A stretch of DNA of 64,000 nucleotides from Treponema sp. UBA1793 (GTDB lineage Bacteria; Spirochaetota; Spirochaetia; Treponematales; Treponemataceae), in the NCBI GenBank assembly GCA_002314445.1, contig DCFX01000008.1, positions 91,656 to 155,655 of the forward strand, read 5' to 3'. The notes beneath the pieces were generated by a model, which saw nothing but the letters and a program-made list of their open reading frames with translations, made no database searches and had not been told where the DNA came from. The position numbers were made by a program, and so were the translations under genes. Numbering within the stretch: the stretch's first letter is position 1; each line of letters opens with the position of its first letter. Shown piece after piece: positions 7,518 through 13,789 of this stretch.

Positions 7518-8902
7518 CAATAAAGAAACAATTTCATTTTCTGCTTGCAGCGATAATCGTCATACCTCTTCTTTGTGCTGCATTTATACCTGCATATCAT
7601 TATTTCACGTCTCCTGAGCGCATTCTTATTCACAGCTACAGGGAAATGCGTAAAACAGATGAGCTTCAGCTGTCGGAAAGCGACTGGAAAGAATTATATG
7701 CACAAATACGCCGCCTTCCACCCGATATGGAAGTTGCGCTTATTTCTTTTACAGACAAGGCAAATGTTCTCCTCTCCAGTATTTCTGAATTAAAAGTCGG
7801 TTCTGAAATTACACAATTCGAGCTCTGGCACCTCATCAGCACGACAAGTAATAAATATTTTTATCAGTTTATGGGTCCCAATTTTAGTGATGACTCGTCA
7901 TCATATCTTATCATAAGCAGGGCTAACAGGGATGACAAACACCGGAGAAAAAACCTGAACATCGTCTATTATCTTGTGTTCATTCTTCTCAGCTTTGCCG
8001 GAATTACCCTGTTCGCCATTGCTCATATTTCTCATACAATTTTTTCTTCAATCACCATTCTTGAACAAAAGACGCAGAAAATTGCGGACGGAGATTTGAG
8101 CCTTTCACTTGTGGACGACTCTAAAAAAGCAAAACAGGAAAGTAATGAAATTATTTCTCTGACGGAAAATCTTGATAAAATGCGCAGATCCCTGCTCGAT
8201 TCACAGGAACGCCGGACGCGTTTTATTATGGGCATAAGCCACGATTTGAGAACGCCTGTTGCTGTCATAAAGGGATATACGGAAGCCATTTCTGATGATG
8301 TGGTCACAGATCCTGAGGAAATCAAAAAATCGCTTGAAATAATAACGACAAAAACAAATCAGCTTGAAGGAATGATTGATACGCTTATCAGTTTTGTAAA
8401 ACTCGACAGCGCTGACTGGAGGCAGAAACTTATTCCGGAAAACATACGTGCTGTTGTTGAAGAGTTTGCGGAAGGTGCCGTTATGACGGGAACTGTCTTC
8501 AAGCGCAAAGTCACTTATTCTGTAAATGTTTCTCCCGATTTGAAAATTCCCATGGATAAACAGCTTTTTTCCCGTGCGTTTGAAAATTTGTTCGGAAATG
8601 CAATCCGTTATTCAAGGGAAGGCGATTCCATAACGATTACCGGAACGGAAACAGCTGATTCATGCATTGTAAGCATAAGCGACACGGGAATAGGAATTGC
8701 AGAAAAAGATAAAGAGCATATTTTTGATATGTTCTACCGCGGTACAAATTCCAGGCGGGAAGAAGGCATGGGCATAGGACTCACTGTCGTAAAAAGTATT
8801 ATCGACACACACGGATGGGATATTGTCGTAAACTCTGAGCTGGGAAAAGGAACGACATTTACTATTACCATTCCGAAAAAAAATGATGAAAAATCAAAGT
8901 GA
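7514..8902 (+). CDS. Sensor histidine kinase
   Basis: A 462-residue kinase. An N-terminal membrane helix (about 8-28), a roughly 115-residue extracytoplasmic sensor region, a second helix (about 149-172), a HAMP-like linker (QKIADGDLSLSL), the H-box GISHDLRTPVAVIKGY with His243 as phospho-acceptor, and an HATPase domain with N-box FENLFGNAIRYS, SDTGIGIAEKD and GMGIGLTVVKSI. It partners the response regulator immediately upstream. The last 9 bases overlap the convergent hemW. The sensor domain is not one I recognise. Confidence 0.95.
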   Translation: MTIKKQFHFLLAAIIVIPLLCAAFIPAYHYFTSPERILIHSYREMRKTDELQLSESDWKELYAQIRRLPPDMEVALISFTDKANVLLSSISELKVGSEITQFELWHLISTTSNKYFYQFMGPNFSDDSSSYLIISRANRDDKHRRKNLNIVYYLVFILLSFAGITLFAIAHISHTIFSSITILEQKTQKIADGDLSLSLVDDSKKAKQESNEIISLTENLDKMRRSLLDSQERRTRFIMGISHDLRTPVAVIKGYTEAISDDVVTDPEEIKKSLEIITTKTNQLEGMIDTLISFVKLDSADWRQKLIPENIRAVVEEFAEGAVMTGTVFKRKVTYSVNVSPDLKIPMDKQLFSRAFENLFGNAIRYSREGDSITITGTETADSCIVSISDTGIGIAEKDKEHIFDMFYRGTNSRREEGMGIGLTVVKSIIDTHGWDIVVNSELGKGTTFTITIPKKNDEKSK

Positions 8903-10063
8903 TTCAAGAAATTCGTTGAGAAAAAGCAGGCCTTCGGGTGTAAGTGCATAGTAATGGAAGCCTCTCCGTTCTGTTATGGTGCACTTCCCTTCTGCTTTCC
9001 ATTTTTTAAACAGCTCTTCAGTTGTCAGGGGAAAAGCGGTGCCGAATTTTGTTTCGTATATTTCACTGCACACTCCGGAAGCGGTGCGCAGTCCCATCAT
9101 GAAAAATTCAAAAGCAGCCGTTTCCGGGCTGATATATTCAGTTTCCGCAGGAATATTCTGTTCCAGTATGCTGCTATGCAGCCAGAAACCCGTATATTCC
9201 GGTATATTGCGCGTATTAGTCTGACGTACAGTGACACCATCCCTTATTCCGTATATAGTTCCTGTCGCACCAGCACCACAGCCAATATAGTTCTGCTGAT
9301 CCCAGTACGCTTTGTTATGAACACACTCTTTTCCTCTCAGACAAAAATTTGAAATTTCATATTGTACGTACCCATTCCTGACTAAATAGTCGCGGCCGGA
9401 AATCCACATTGCATCTGCTTTGTCATAATCGTACGGAACAGCGCCTGAACGACAGGCATTTCCGAGAAGTGTGCCGTCTTCAACAGTAAGCGCATATAGT
9501 GAAATATGATCGGGCATATAACCGGCAAGCATTTCAAGCCCTGAAGCAAACGACTCTGAACTTTCTCCAGGGAGTGCGGATATCATGTCTGCGGAAAATA
9601 TTCCTTTCCAGTTGTACTTTATGCAGGAAAGCGCAGTATCTATGTCCTTTCTGCTGCTCCTCCGCTGGACTTCTTTTAGTACAGCTTCGTTGAACGACTG
9701 GATACCGCACGATATGCGCGTCACGCCGGCACGGAATGCCACATCAAGTTTTTGTGCAGATATGTCGCAGGGGTTGAACTCCATCGTCACTTCATCAGGC
9801 AGTTTTCCGCCGGAAATTTTCTTAAGTCCCCCGAACAAAGCTGTTATCTGTTTTTCTGTCAGAAGGCTTGGAGTACCGCCTCCGACATAGACCGTTTTCC
9901 ATTCCGTGCAGTTGTTTTTTTCTGCGCGGAACGCAGCCTCATTCAGCAGTGCATCAATATAGGAATCAGGAACGGCTCCGCACGGGACACTGTAAAAGTC
10001 ACAGTACGTGCATTTTGAGAGGCAGAACGGAATATGGACATACAGGGATACGGCGTTTTCCAC
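8894..10063 (-). CDS. hemW: HemW-type radical SAM protein (coproporphyrinogen oxidase-like)
   Basis: A 389-residue radical SAM protein. YVHIPFCLSKCTYCDFYS holds the CX3CX2C cluster with the fourth Cys-type spacing usual for HemN/HemW, followed by VYVGGGTPSLL, MEFNPCD, RISCGIQSF and MISALPGES. The later sequence YWDQQNYIGCGAGATG is also characteristic. HemW-type proteins bind haem and are thought to act in haem delivery rather than as the oxidase itself. The start is GTG, nine bases after the lepB stop and without a clear ribosome-binding site, so it is probably coupled to lepB. Confidence 0.88.
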   Translation of the reverse strand: MENAVSLYVHIPFCLSKCTYCDFYSVPCGAVPDSYIDALLNEAAFRAEKNNCTEWKTVYVGGGTPSLLTEKQITALFGGLKKISGGKLPDEVTMEFNPCDISAQKLDVAFRAGVTRISCGIQSFNEAVLKEVQRRSSRKDIDTALSCIKYNWKGIFSADMISALPGESSESFASGLEMLAGYMPDHISLYALTVEDGTLLGNACRSGAVPYDYDKADAMWISGRDYLVRNGYVQYEISNFCLRGKECVHNKAYWDQQNYIGCGAGATGTIYGIRDGVTVRQTNTRNIPEYTGFWLHSSILEQNIPAETEYISPETAAFEFFMMGLRTASGVCSEIYETKFGTAFPLTTEELFKKWKAEGKCTITERRGFHYYALTPEGLLFLNEFLESL

Positions 10064-10072
10064 AGAAAGTAT

Positions 10073-10771
10073 TTACAAGAGGCGGAGTTTTGAAAAAGGA
10101 AAACTGACGGCAAGGCCTTTCGCCTTTATATTTTTTATATTGACAGGTCCCCATAAGCGCGAATCAACGCAGCTGCAGCGGTTGTCACCAAGTACAAAAT
10201 ATTCGTCCCTGCCAAGATTTATCTTTTCAAAACTGCCGCTTACACCGATTGTGCTGTCCCAACCGGACGGAGCGGCAACTATATTAACATCGTACGCATT
10301 TTTTACACATTCGAATTCAGTAAGGAAATGCTTCTGCCCTGCAGGCTGCACGAATACGACATAACCGCGCATATAAATTGTGTCGCCGGGAAGCCCGATA
10401 ATGCGTCTTATCTGCGGAGACGAGCCCATAAGACTGCCTCTGTCAAAAAACGACAGCTGCTGTGCAGAAAAAAAATTTATCACGGTATCTGCCGCCCGTA
10501 ATAAAAGTGAAGAAGTTCCTTCCGAACGGGATTTTAGCAGTACGACGCTGCCGCGTTCGGGGGTGCCTATAATCGGTGTAAAGAGAATATTCGATTCGTA
10601 CGGAATATCAGGCTGCATTGATACGGAACGCTGCCGTACAGCAAAAAGGAAAAATGTCCTGACAAGCATAATGCAGGTAAATATAGTAAGCGCAAAAAGT
10701 ACAATGGTAACAATTTTGTGTTGGCGTTGTTTTTTGAGAGTATATGAGAGTTTGTACAATTCTTTATTCAT
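10073..10771 (-). CDS. lepB: Signal peptidase I (Arg in place of catalytic Lys)
   Basis: A 232-residue membrane-anchored protease of the LepB family that would cleave signal peptides on the outer face of the inner membrane. One transmembrane helix spans about residues 19-46. Ser51 in SVSMQPDIP is the expected nucleophile, and GDNRCSCVDSRLWGPV is the conserved box E region. The box normally reading K-R-x-x-G-LPGD is QIRRIIGLPGDTI, so the general-base Lys is Arg122. Treponemal relatives may share this, so activity is uncertain. The gene is upstream of hemW and divergent from smpB. Confidence 0.85.
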   Translation of the reverse strand: MNKELYKLSYTLKKQRQHKIVTIVLFALTIFTCIMLVRTFFLFAVRQRSVSMQPDIPYESNILFTPIIGTPERGSVVLLKSRSEGTSSLLLRAADTVINFFSAQQLSFFDRGSLMGSSPQIRRIIGLPGDTIYMRGYVVFVQPAGQKHFLTEFECVKNAYDVNIVAAPSGWDSTIGVSGSFEKINLGRDEYFVLGDNRCSCVDSRLWGPVNIKNIKAKGLAVSFPFSKLRLL

Positions 10772-10778
10772 GTTTTTT

Positions 10779-10807
10779 ACAATAACACAAACATTCGCGG
10801 TTTACAA
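10779..10807 (-). promoter_or_regulatory. Promoter of lepB, apparently leaderless
   Basis: On the minus strand TTGTAA (10807-10802), a 17-base spacer and TATTGT (10784-10779) form a good sigma-70 promoter. Only seven bases separate the -10 from the lepB ATG at 10771, so transcription would begin at or one base before the start codon. No Shine-Dalgarno sequence is present. Confidence 0.6.
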
Positions 10808-10824
10808 CAGAAAAATATCGCGGC

Positions 10825-10853
10825 TTGTCAGGTTTGAGTCGATATAATATAAT
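10825..10853 (+). promoter_or_regulatory. Promoter of smpB with almost no leader
   Basis: TTGTCA (10825-10830), exactly 17 bases, then TATAAT (10848-10853), close to a perfect sigma-70 promoter. The ATG of smpB is at 10864, so the transcript would start about four bases before it. The nearby GAGG (10855-10858) lies upstream of the expected transcription start and so would not be in the mRNA. Confidence 0.7.
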
Positions 10854-10863
10854 TGAGGATTAT

Positions 10864-11328
10864 ATGGCCGAAGGAAAAAAGATTATTGCAGAAAACAAAA
10901 AAGCACGCTTCAACTATTTCATTGAAGACTCCATTGAATGCGGTATTGAGCTTCAGGGATCGGAGGTAAAATCAATAAAAGCGGGAAATCTTTCCTTTCC
11001 TGACAGTTTTGCCGAAATACAGAACGGTGAAGTATGGGTCAGGGGACTGCATATCACAGAATATGCATTTTCCTCTGCATTTTCTCCCGATGCCGACAGA
11101 CCAAAAAGGCTGCTGCTGCATAAAGATGAAATCAAAAGGCTGCAACGAAAGACTGATGAAAAAGGATACACGCTTATTCCTCTCGACTTCTATCTTAAAA
11201 ACGGCCGTGTCAAAGTAAATCTCGGCGTATGCAAAGGTAAAAAGCAGTTCGATAAACGCAATACTATACGGGACAGGGATATTGAACGCGAAACACAGCG
11301 GGAATTCCGCAGGGAGTTGAACGAATAG
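10864..11328 (+). CDS. smpB: SmpB, tmRNA-binding protein
   Basis: A 154-residue protein that delivers tmRNA to stalled ribosomes (trans-translation). Family sequences: IIAENKKARFNYFIED at the N-terminus, GIELQGSEVKSIKAGN, DGEVWVRGLHI-type strand, LLLHKDEIKRLQ, and a basic tail (KGKKQFDKRNTIRDRDIERE). The start at 10864 begins the family domain exactly. A GTG or other codon further upstream at 10825 would add 13 unrelated residues inside the promoter. No tmRNA gene was found nearby. Confidence 0.95.
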   Translation: MAEGKKIIAENKKARFNYFIEDSIECGIELQGSEVKSIKAGNLSFPDSFAEIQNGEVWVRGLHITEYAFSSAFSPDADRPKRLLLHKDEIKRLQRKTDEKGYTLIPLDFYLKNGRVKVNLGVCKGKKQFDKRNTIRDRDIERETQREFRRELNE

Positions 11329-12206
11329 TGTATATGCGTCTCCGGAATGCTGCATGTGCTGTCGCAGTTGCCGTGCTTCTGTTTTGTCCGGTTTCTGCAG
11401 AGAACAGCAGAAACATCGACTTTTTCGGCATTGTGTCAAAAGATGCAGACAACAGCATGGTAACAATGACGGAAAATTTATATCTAACGCAGCTTGGAGA
11501 AATTGCAGGGCTTTCTGTCATAGACAAAAGAAACAGCGGATTTACACAAAAATATTTTCAGGAAGGCAAGCCTGATTTTTCAGAGGCGTCTTCCCCTCTT
11601 ATCTTCTATGCTGTTATAGAAAAAAATTCTGACAACGAGGGAAAATGGATATGCACCCTGAATATTGCAGACAGCGCAACGGGAGACATCCACTCATACC
11701 GAAAAGAATACGATTCATTCTATAAGATACTTATGGAATCAAAATTATCCCTGCAGTCTGTTTTTGAGCAGCTTCTGAAACCGGGCCACACAATGGAACA
11801 GGCTGAAAGTAATTATCAGGGTAATAACACGATTCAAAGGCCGCAGATATCGACAGATTCCGTTGCGGGAACGTGGTCCGGCGAAGATTACATCGACAAA
11901 ATCATTATTTTACGCGGCGGGCGTGGATTTATCATCTATAAAAATGGTGCAACAATGAACATAACAGTTTCCGTCAATACCCAGACGGAAACTGTTGTAA
12001 TTACGCAGGCGGGAAAATCAAATGCGTCATTTTTTCCTGAACTCCCGAGAAAAACCGCGCTGGAGGCTGCAACGACAGCTCTTCCGATACAATGGAATTT
12101 CAGGCAGGAAGACAATAATACACTTACAGGCACAAAAACAACACTCATTGCATCAGGTGACACAGCAGAAACAGGTACGCTCCCCGTCACCTGGCTTCGA
12201 AAATGA
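11328..12206 (+). CDS. Secreted protein of unknown function
   Basis: A protein of about 290 residues with a signal peptide (AACAVAVAVLLFCPVSA, cleavage before ENS). The mature part has an N-terminal alpha/beta region (about 25-140) with LYLTQLGEIAGLSVIDKR, and a C-terminal beta-rich part (about 180-290) beginning VAGTWSGEDYIDKIIILRGG, which resembles lipocalin-like or DUF-type small barrels, though I cannot name a family. The start is either the GTG at 11328, touching the smpB stop, or an ATG at 11334. Probably cotranscribed with smpB. Function unknown. Confidence 0.8.
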   Translation: MYMRLRNAACAVAVAVLLFCPVSAENSRNIDFFGIVSKDADNSMVTMTENLYLTQLGEIAGLSVIDKRNSGFTQKYFQEGKPDFSEASSPLIFYAVIEKNSDNEGKWICTLNIADSATGDIHSYRKEYDSFYKILMESKLSLQSVFEQLLKPGHTMEQAESNYQGNNTIQRPQISTDSVAGTWSGEDYIDKIIILRGGRGFIIYKNGATMNITVSVNTQTETVVITQAGKSNASFFPELPRKTALEAATTALPIQWNFRQEDNNTLTGTKTTLIASGDTAETGTLPVTWLRK

Positions 12207-12219
12207 AAGGTACGTTTAT

Positions 12220-12289
12220 TGGAGAGAGAACCCCTCTACCTTCAAAGCTCACGGACATACGCACCTGCTTTGTCCGTGCTCTCTCTCCA
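12220..12289 (+). other. Two-stem hairpin in the spacer
   Basis: An outer perfect 10-bp stem TGGAGAGAGA/TCTCTCTCCA (12220-12229 and 12280-12289) encloses an inner perfect 8-bp stem CACGGACA/TGTCCGTG (12250-12257 and 12271-12278) with a 13-base loop and a 20-base one-sided bulge. The shape suggests a structured RNA. No T-run follows on either strand, so a simple intrinsic terminator is unlikely. It matches no riboswitch class I recognise. Confidence 0.6.
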
Positions 12290-12407
12290 AACCACTTACT
12301 TTTCCCAGCATGACCAGGGGACACCACTGGACCCCGTTCGTTTATTTTCACAACTGTCGCTTACTATTTTGTATCGTTTAAAAAATGGAATATTCTGCCT
12401 ATCGTGT

Positions 12408-12508
12408 GTAAAAAAAATGCGGAGGAGAAAACAAGCCCGCGTGCGACCCTGAGCGAAGCGAAGTTGGAGCTTAAGCGGATTGTTTTCTGCAGGAGCATTT
12501 CTTTTTAC
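12408..12508 (+). other. About 100-base imperfect palindrome in the spacer
   Basis: Nested arms pair as GTAAAAAAAATGC with GCATTTCTTTTTAC (one mismatch or bulge), AGAAAACAA with TTGTTTTCT (12426-12434, 12480-12488) and CCGC with GCGG (12437-12440, 12475-12478). The loop holds CTGAGCGAAGCGAAG. On transcription from either strand it would fold into one long hairpin. The design resembles REP/MITE-type dispersed elements, but no second copy exists in this window. Confidence 0.6.
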
Positions 12509-12563
12509 AAATGCACAGCACTGTTTTATTTCTTTTCAAAAATCCAATGCAAAATAAACGTAC

Positions 12564-13136
12564 TTATATTTTGACGCTGCCCTGCCGCAGGACGTGCACA
12601 TTTCCGTCCTGCACTGAAACTATTGTAGAAGGCAGTGCGCCTTTTTTATCTCCATCCGATACGATGAGATCGCATTCTCCTTCAAATTCCTTCAGGATGC
12701 CGTCTATCGTGTCTATAACAGGGCTTCCGCTTCTGTTGACACTTGTTGAATATACAGGATATCCGCATAATTCTATTATTTTACGAATCCATTCATCACC
12801 TGGACAGCGGTATGCTGTTGTCCTTTCACCGGTCTTTTCATGAACGATGATTGTAAGCGCACCTGGCCATACTGCCAGAAGCCTGTCGGGAATTATATCA
12901 TTCGTATGCTTAAAAACATCGAGCGGACTTGCTATGAGCTGTATGAAAGGTTTTGTCTCTGCCCTTCCCTTTATTGCACGAATGCGCGCATCCGTATCGT
13001 ATACAGTATTTTCTGCAGGTTCCACAATTCCGGAAAAACCATATACAGTATCCGTCGGCAGAATAAGTACTTTTCCATTTTTTAAATAGTCAGCACATGT
13101 TTCAGCGGAACCGCTGTCAGACTTGAGGCACATCAT
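12564..13136 (-). CDS. Sua5/YciO/YrdC family protein (threonylcarbamoyl-AMP synthase-like)
   Basis: A 190-residue protein of the YrdC fold. The sequence GKVLILPTDTVYGFSGIV is the family's first motif. RIRAIKGRAETKPFIQLI supplies the K-R-x-x-x-K-P-F nucleotide-binding motif, WPGALTIIV follows, and STSVNRSG matches the S-x-N motif. Members make threonylcarbamoyl-AMP for the t6A modification of tRNAs reading ANN codons. The protein lacks the extra Sua5 domain. Its 5' end overlaps the upstream DivIC-like gene by 20 bases, indicating cotranscription. Confidence 0.88.
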   Translation of the reverse strand: MMCLKSDSGSAETCADYLKNGKVLILPTDTVYGFSGIVEPAENTVYDTDARIRAIKGRAETKPFIQLIASPLDVFKHTNDIIPDRLLAVWPGALTIIVHEKTGERTTAYRCPGDEWIRKIIELCGYPVYSTSVNRSGSPVIDTIDGILKEFEGECDLIVSDGDKKGALPSTIVSVQDGNVHVLRQGSVKI

Positions 13137-13626
13137 ATACAGGCACTCCCTTTATAAAATCAGTATTAGTACGCTTTGCTGCATGTTTGTGTACATTTCT
13201 GTTTTTGTCATATCCTGCCATATACATAAGGAGCAGACTTAAAGCAAAAAATACAACACCGACAGCCTTGCAGACACTCTCCGACATATATGTCATTGCC
13301 CTGCGTTTCATGACTGTACCTGTATCATACAGCGTAGTCTGGTAAGGACGCAATCCTGTAATTTTAACAAGTTTTTCATCAGGGTTTACATAATCGAGTT
13401 TCCGGGCGTACGCTGCAATAACATCTCTGTCTTTTTCAAGTGCAGTCTGCTCCAAGGATAGTTCATCGTTGATTTTTTGTATTGCTGCTGTATGAGCGCT
13501 TATCTCACGTTTTTGTTCAGCAAGCTGCCGGTATGCCCATATACCGTCCCGTCCCGCAATAAGAGAAAGCAAGGTATATACAAGCGTCCCGAGCAGTACT
13601 GCTATAAGACATTTTGTATGAGTCAT
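13117..13626 (-). CDS. DivIC/FtsB-like membrane protein with extra C-terminal helix
   Basis: A 169-residue protein. It has an N-terminal transmembrane helix (about 6-24), GRDGIWAYRQLAEQKREI followed by a coiled coil to about residue 75, and LDYVNPDEKLVKI, which together are the septum-formation-initiator (DivIC/FtsB) pattern. Unlike the classical family, a second hydrophobic helix (about 122-140, VVFFALSLLLMYMAGY) and a basic tail follow. It probably acts in cell division at the inner membrane, but this is by family only. The start ATG has no clear ribosome-binding site. Confidence 0.72.
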   Translation of the reverse strand: MTHTKCLIAVLLGTLVYTLLSLIAGRDGIWAYRQLAEQKREISAHTAAIQKINDELSLEQTALEKDRDVIAAYARKLDYVNPDEKLVKITGLRPYQTTLYDTGTVMKRRAMTYMSESVCKAVGVVFFALSLLLMYMAGYDKNRNVHKHAAKRTNTDFIKGVPVYDVPQV

Positions 13627-13672
13627 ATTTGATGTATCGGTTCACTTTTCTATTTTCTGAATCAAAAAAATG

Positions 13673-13681
13673 TGTTATAAT
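13673..13681 (+). promoter_or_regulatory. Extended -10 promoter element for the acidic-protein operon
   Basis: TGTTATAAT is an extended -10 (TGnTATAAT) with a weak -35 about 17 bases upstream (TTTTCT). It lies about 110 bases before the ATG at 13790, giving a long leader that contains a 12-bp inverted repeat. Confidence 0.5.
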
Positions 13682-13693
13682 TTCACTGATAAA

Positions 13694-13741
13694 CGGCAAA
13701 AACTTACGGTATTGTACTACTCTTTTAACAAGTTTCTGCCG
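13694..13741 (+). promoter_or_regulatory. Stem-loop in the 5' leader of the acidic-protein operon
   Basis: CGGCAAAAACTT (13694-13705) can pair with AAGTTTCTGCCG (13730-13741) with a single mismatch, closing a 24-base loop. It starts about 13 bases after the presumed -10 element, so it would form at the very 5' end of the mRNA. This could affect stability or be an operator. No T-run follows on the plus strand. Confidence 0.45.
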
Positions 13742-13789
13742 ATATTAAAAAGGTAATACTATTTATCTTCTGAACATGAGAGGAACGAT

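Larger units (their letters stand above)
12210..12563 (+). repeat. 354-bp non-coding cassette bounded by 11-bp inverted repeats
   Basis: The spacer between two convergent genes begins with GTACGTTTATT (12210-12220) and ends with its exact reverse complement AATAAACGTAC (12553-12563), three bases after one stop codon and directly against the other. A near copy, GTTCGTTTATT, lies at 12336-12346. Inside are two large stem-loop elements (listed separately) and no convincing gene. The layout resembles a miniature inverted-repeat element, but I see no target-site duplication. Chance or a shared terminator architecture cannot be excluded. Confidence 0.5.

Noticed and set aside
12408..12508. Simple intrinsic terminator for the convergent genes
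   Set aside because: The stem is long and interrupted and is far from both stop codons. It could still terminate transcription, but the size fits a repeat element better.
12207..12563. Possible tmRNA or other standard structured RNA near smpB
   Set aside because: None of the conserved tmRNA ends, the tag-coding region or the SRP/RNase P cores are present. The hairpins fit no class I know.
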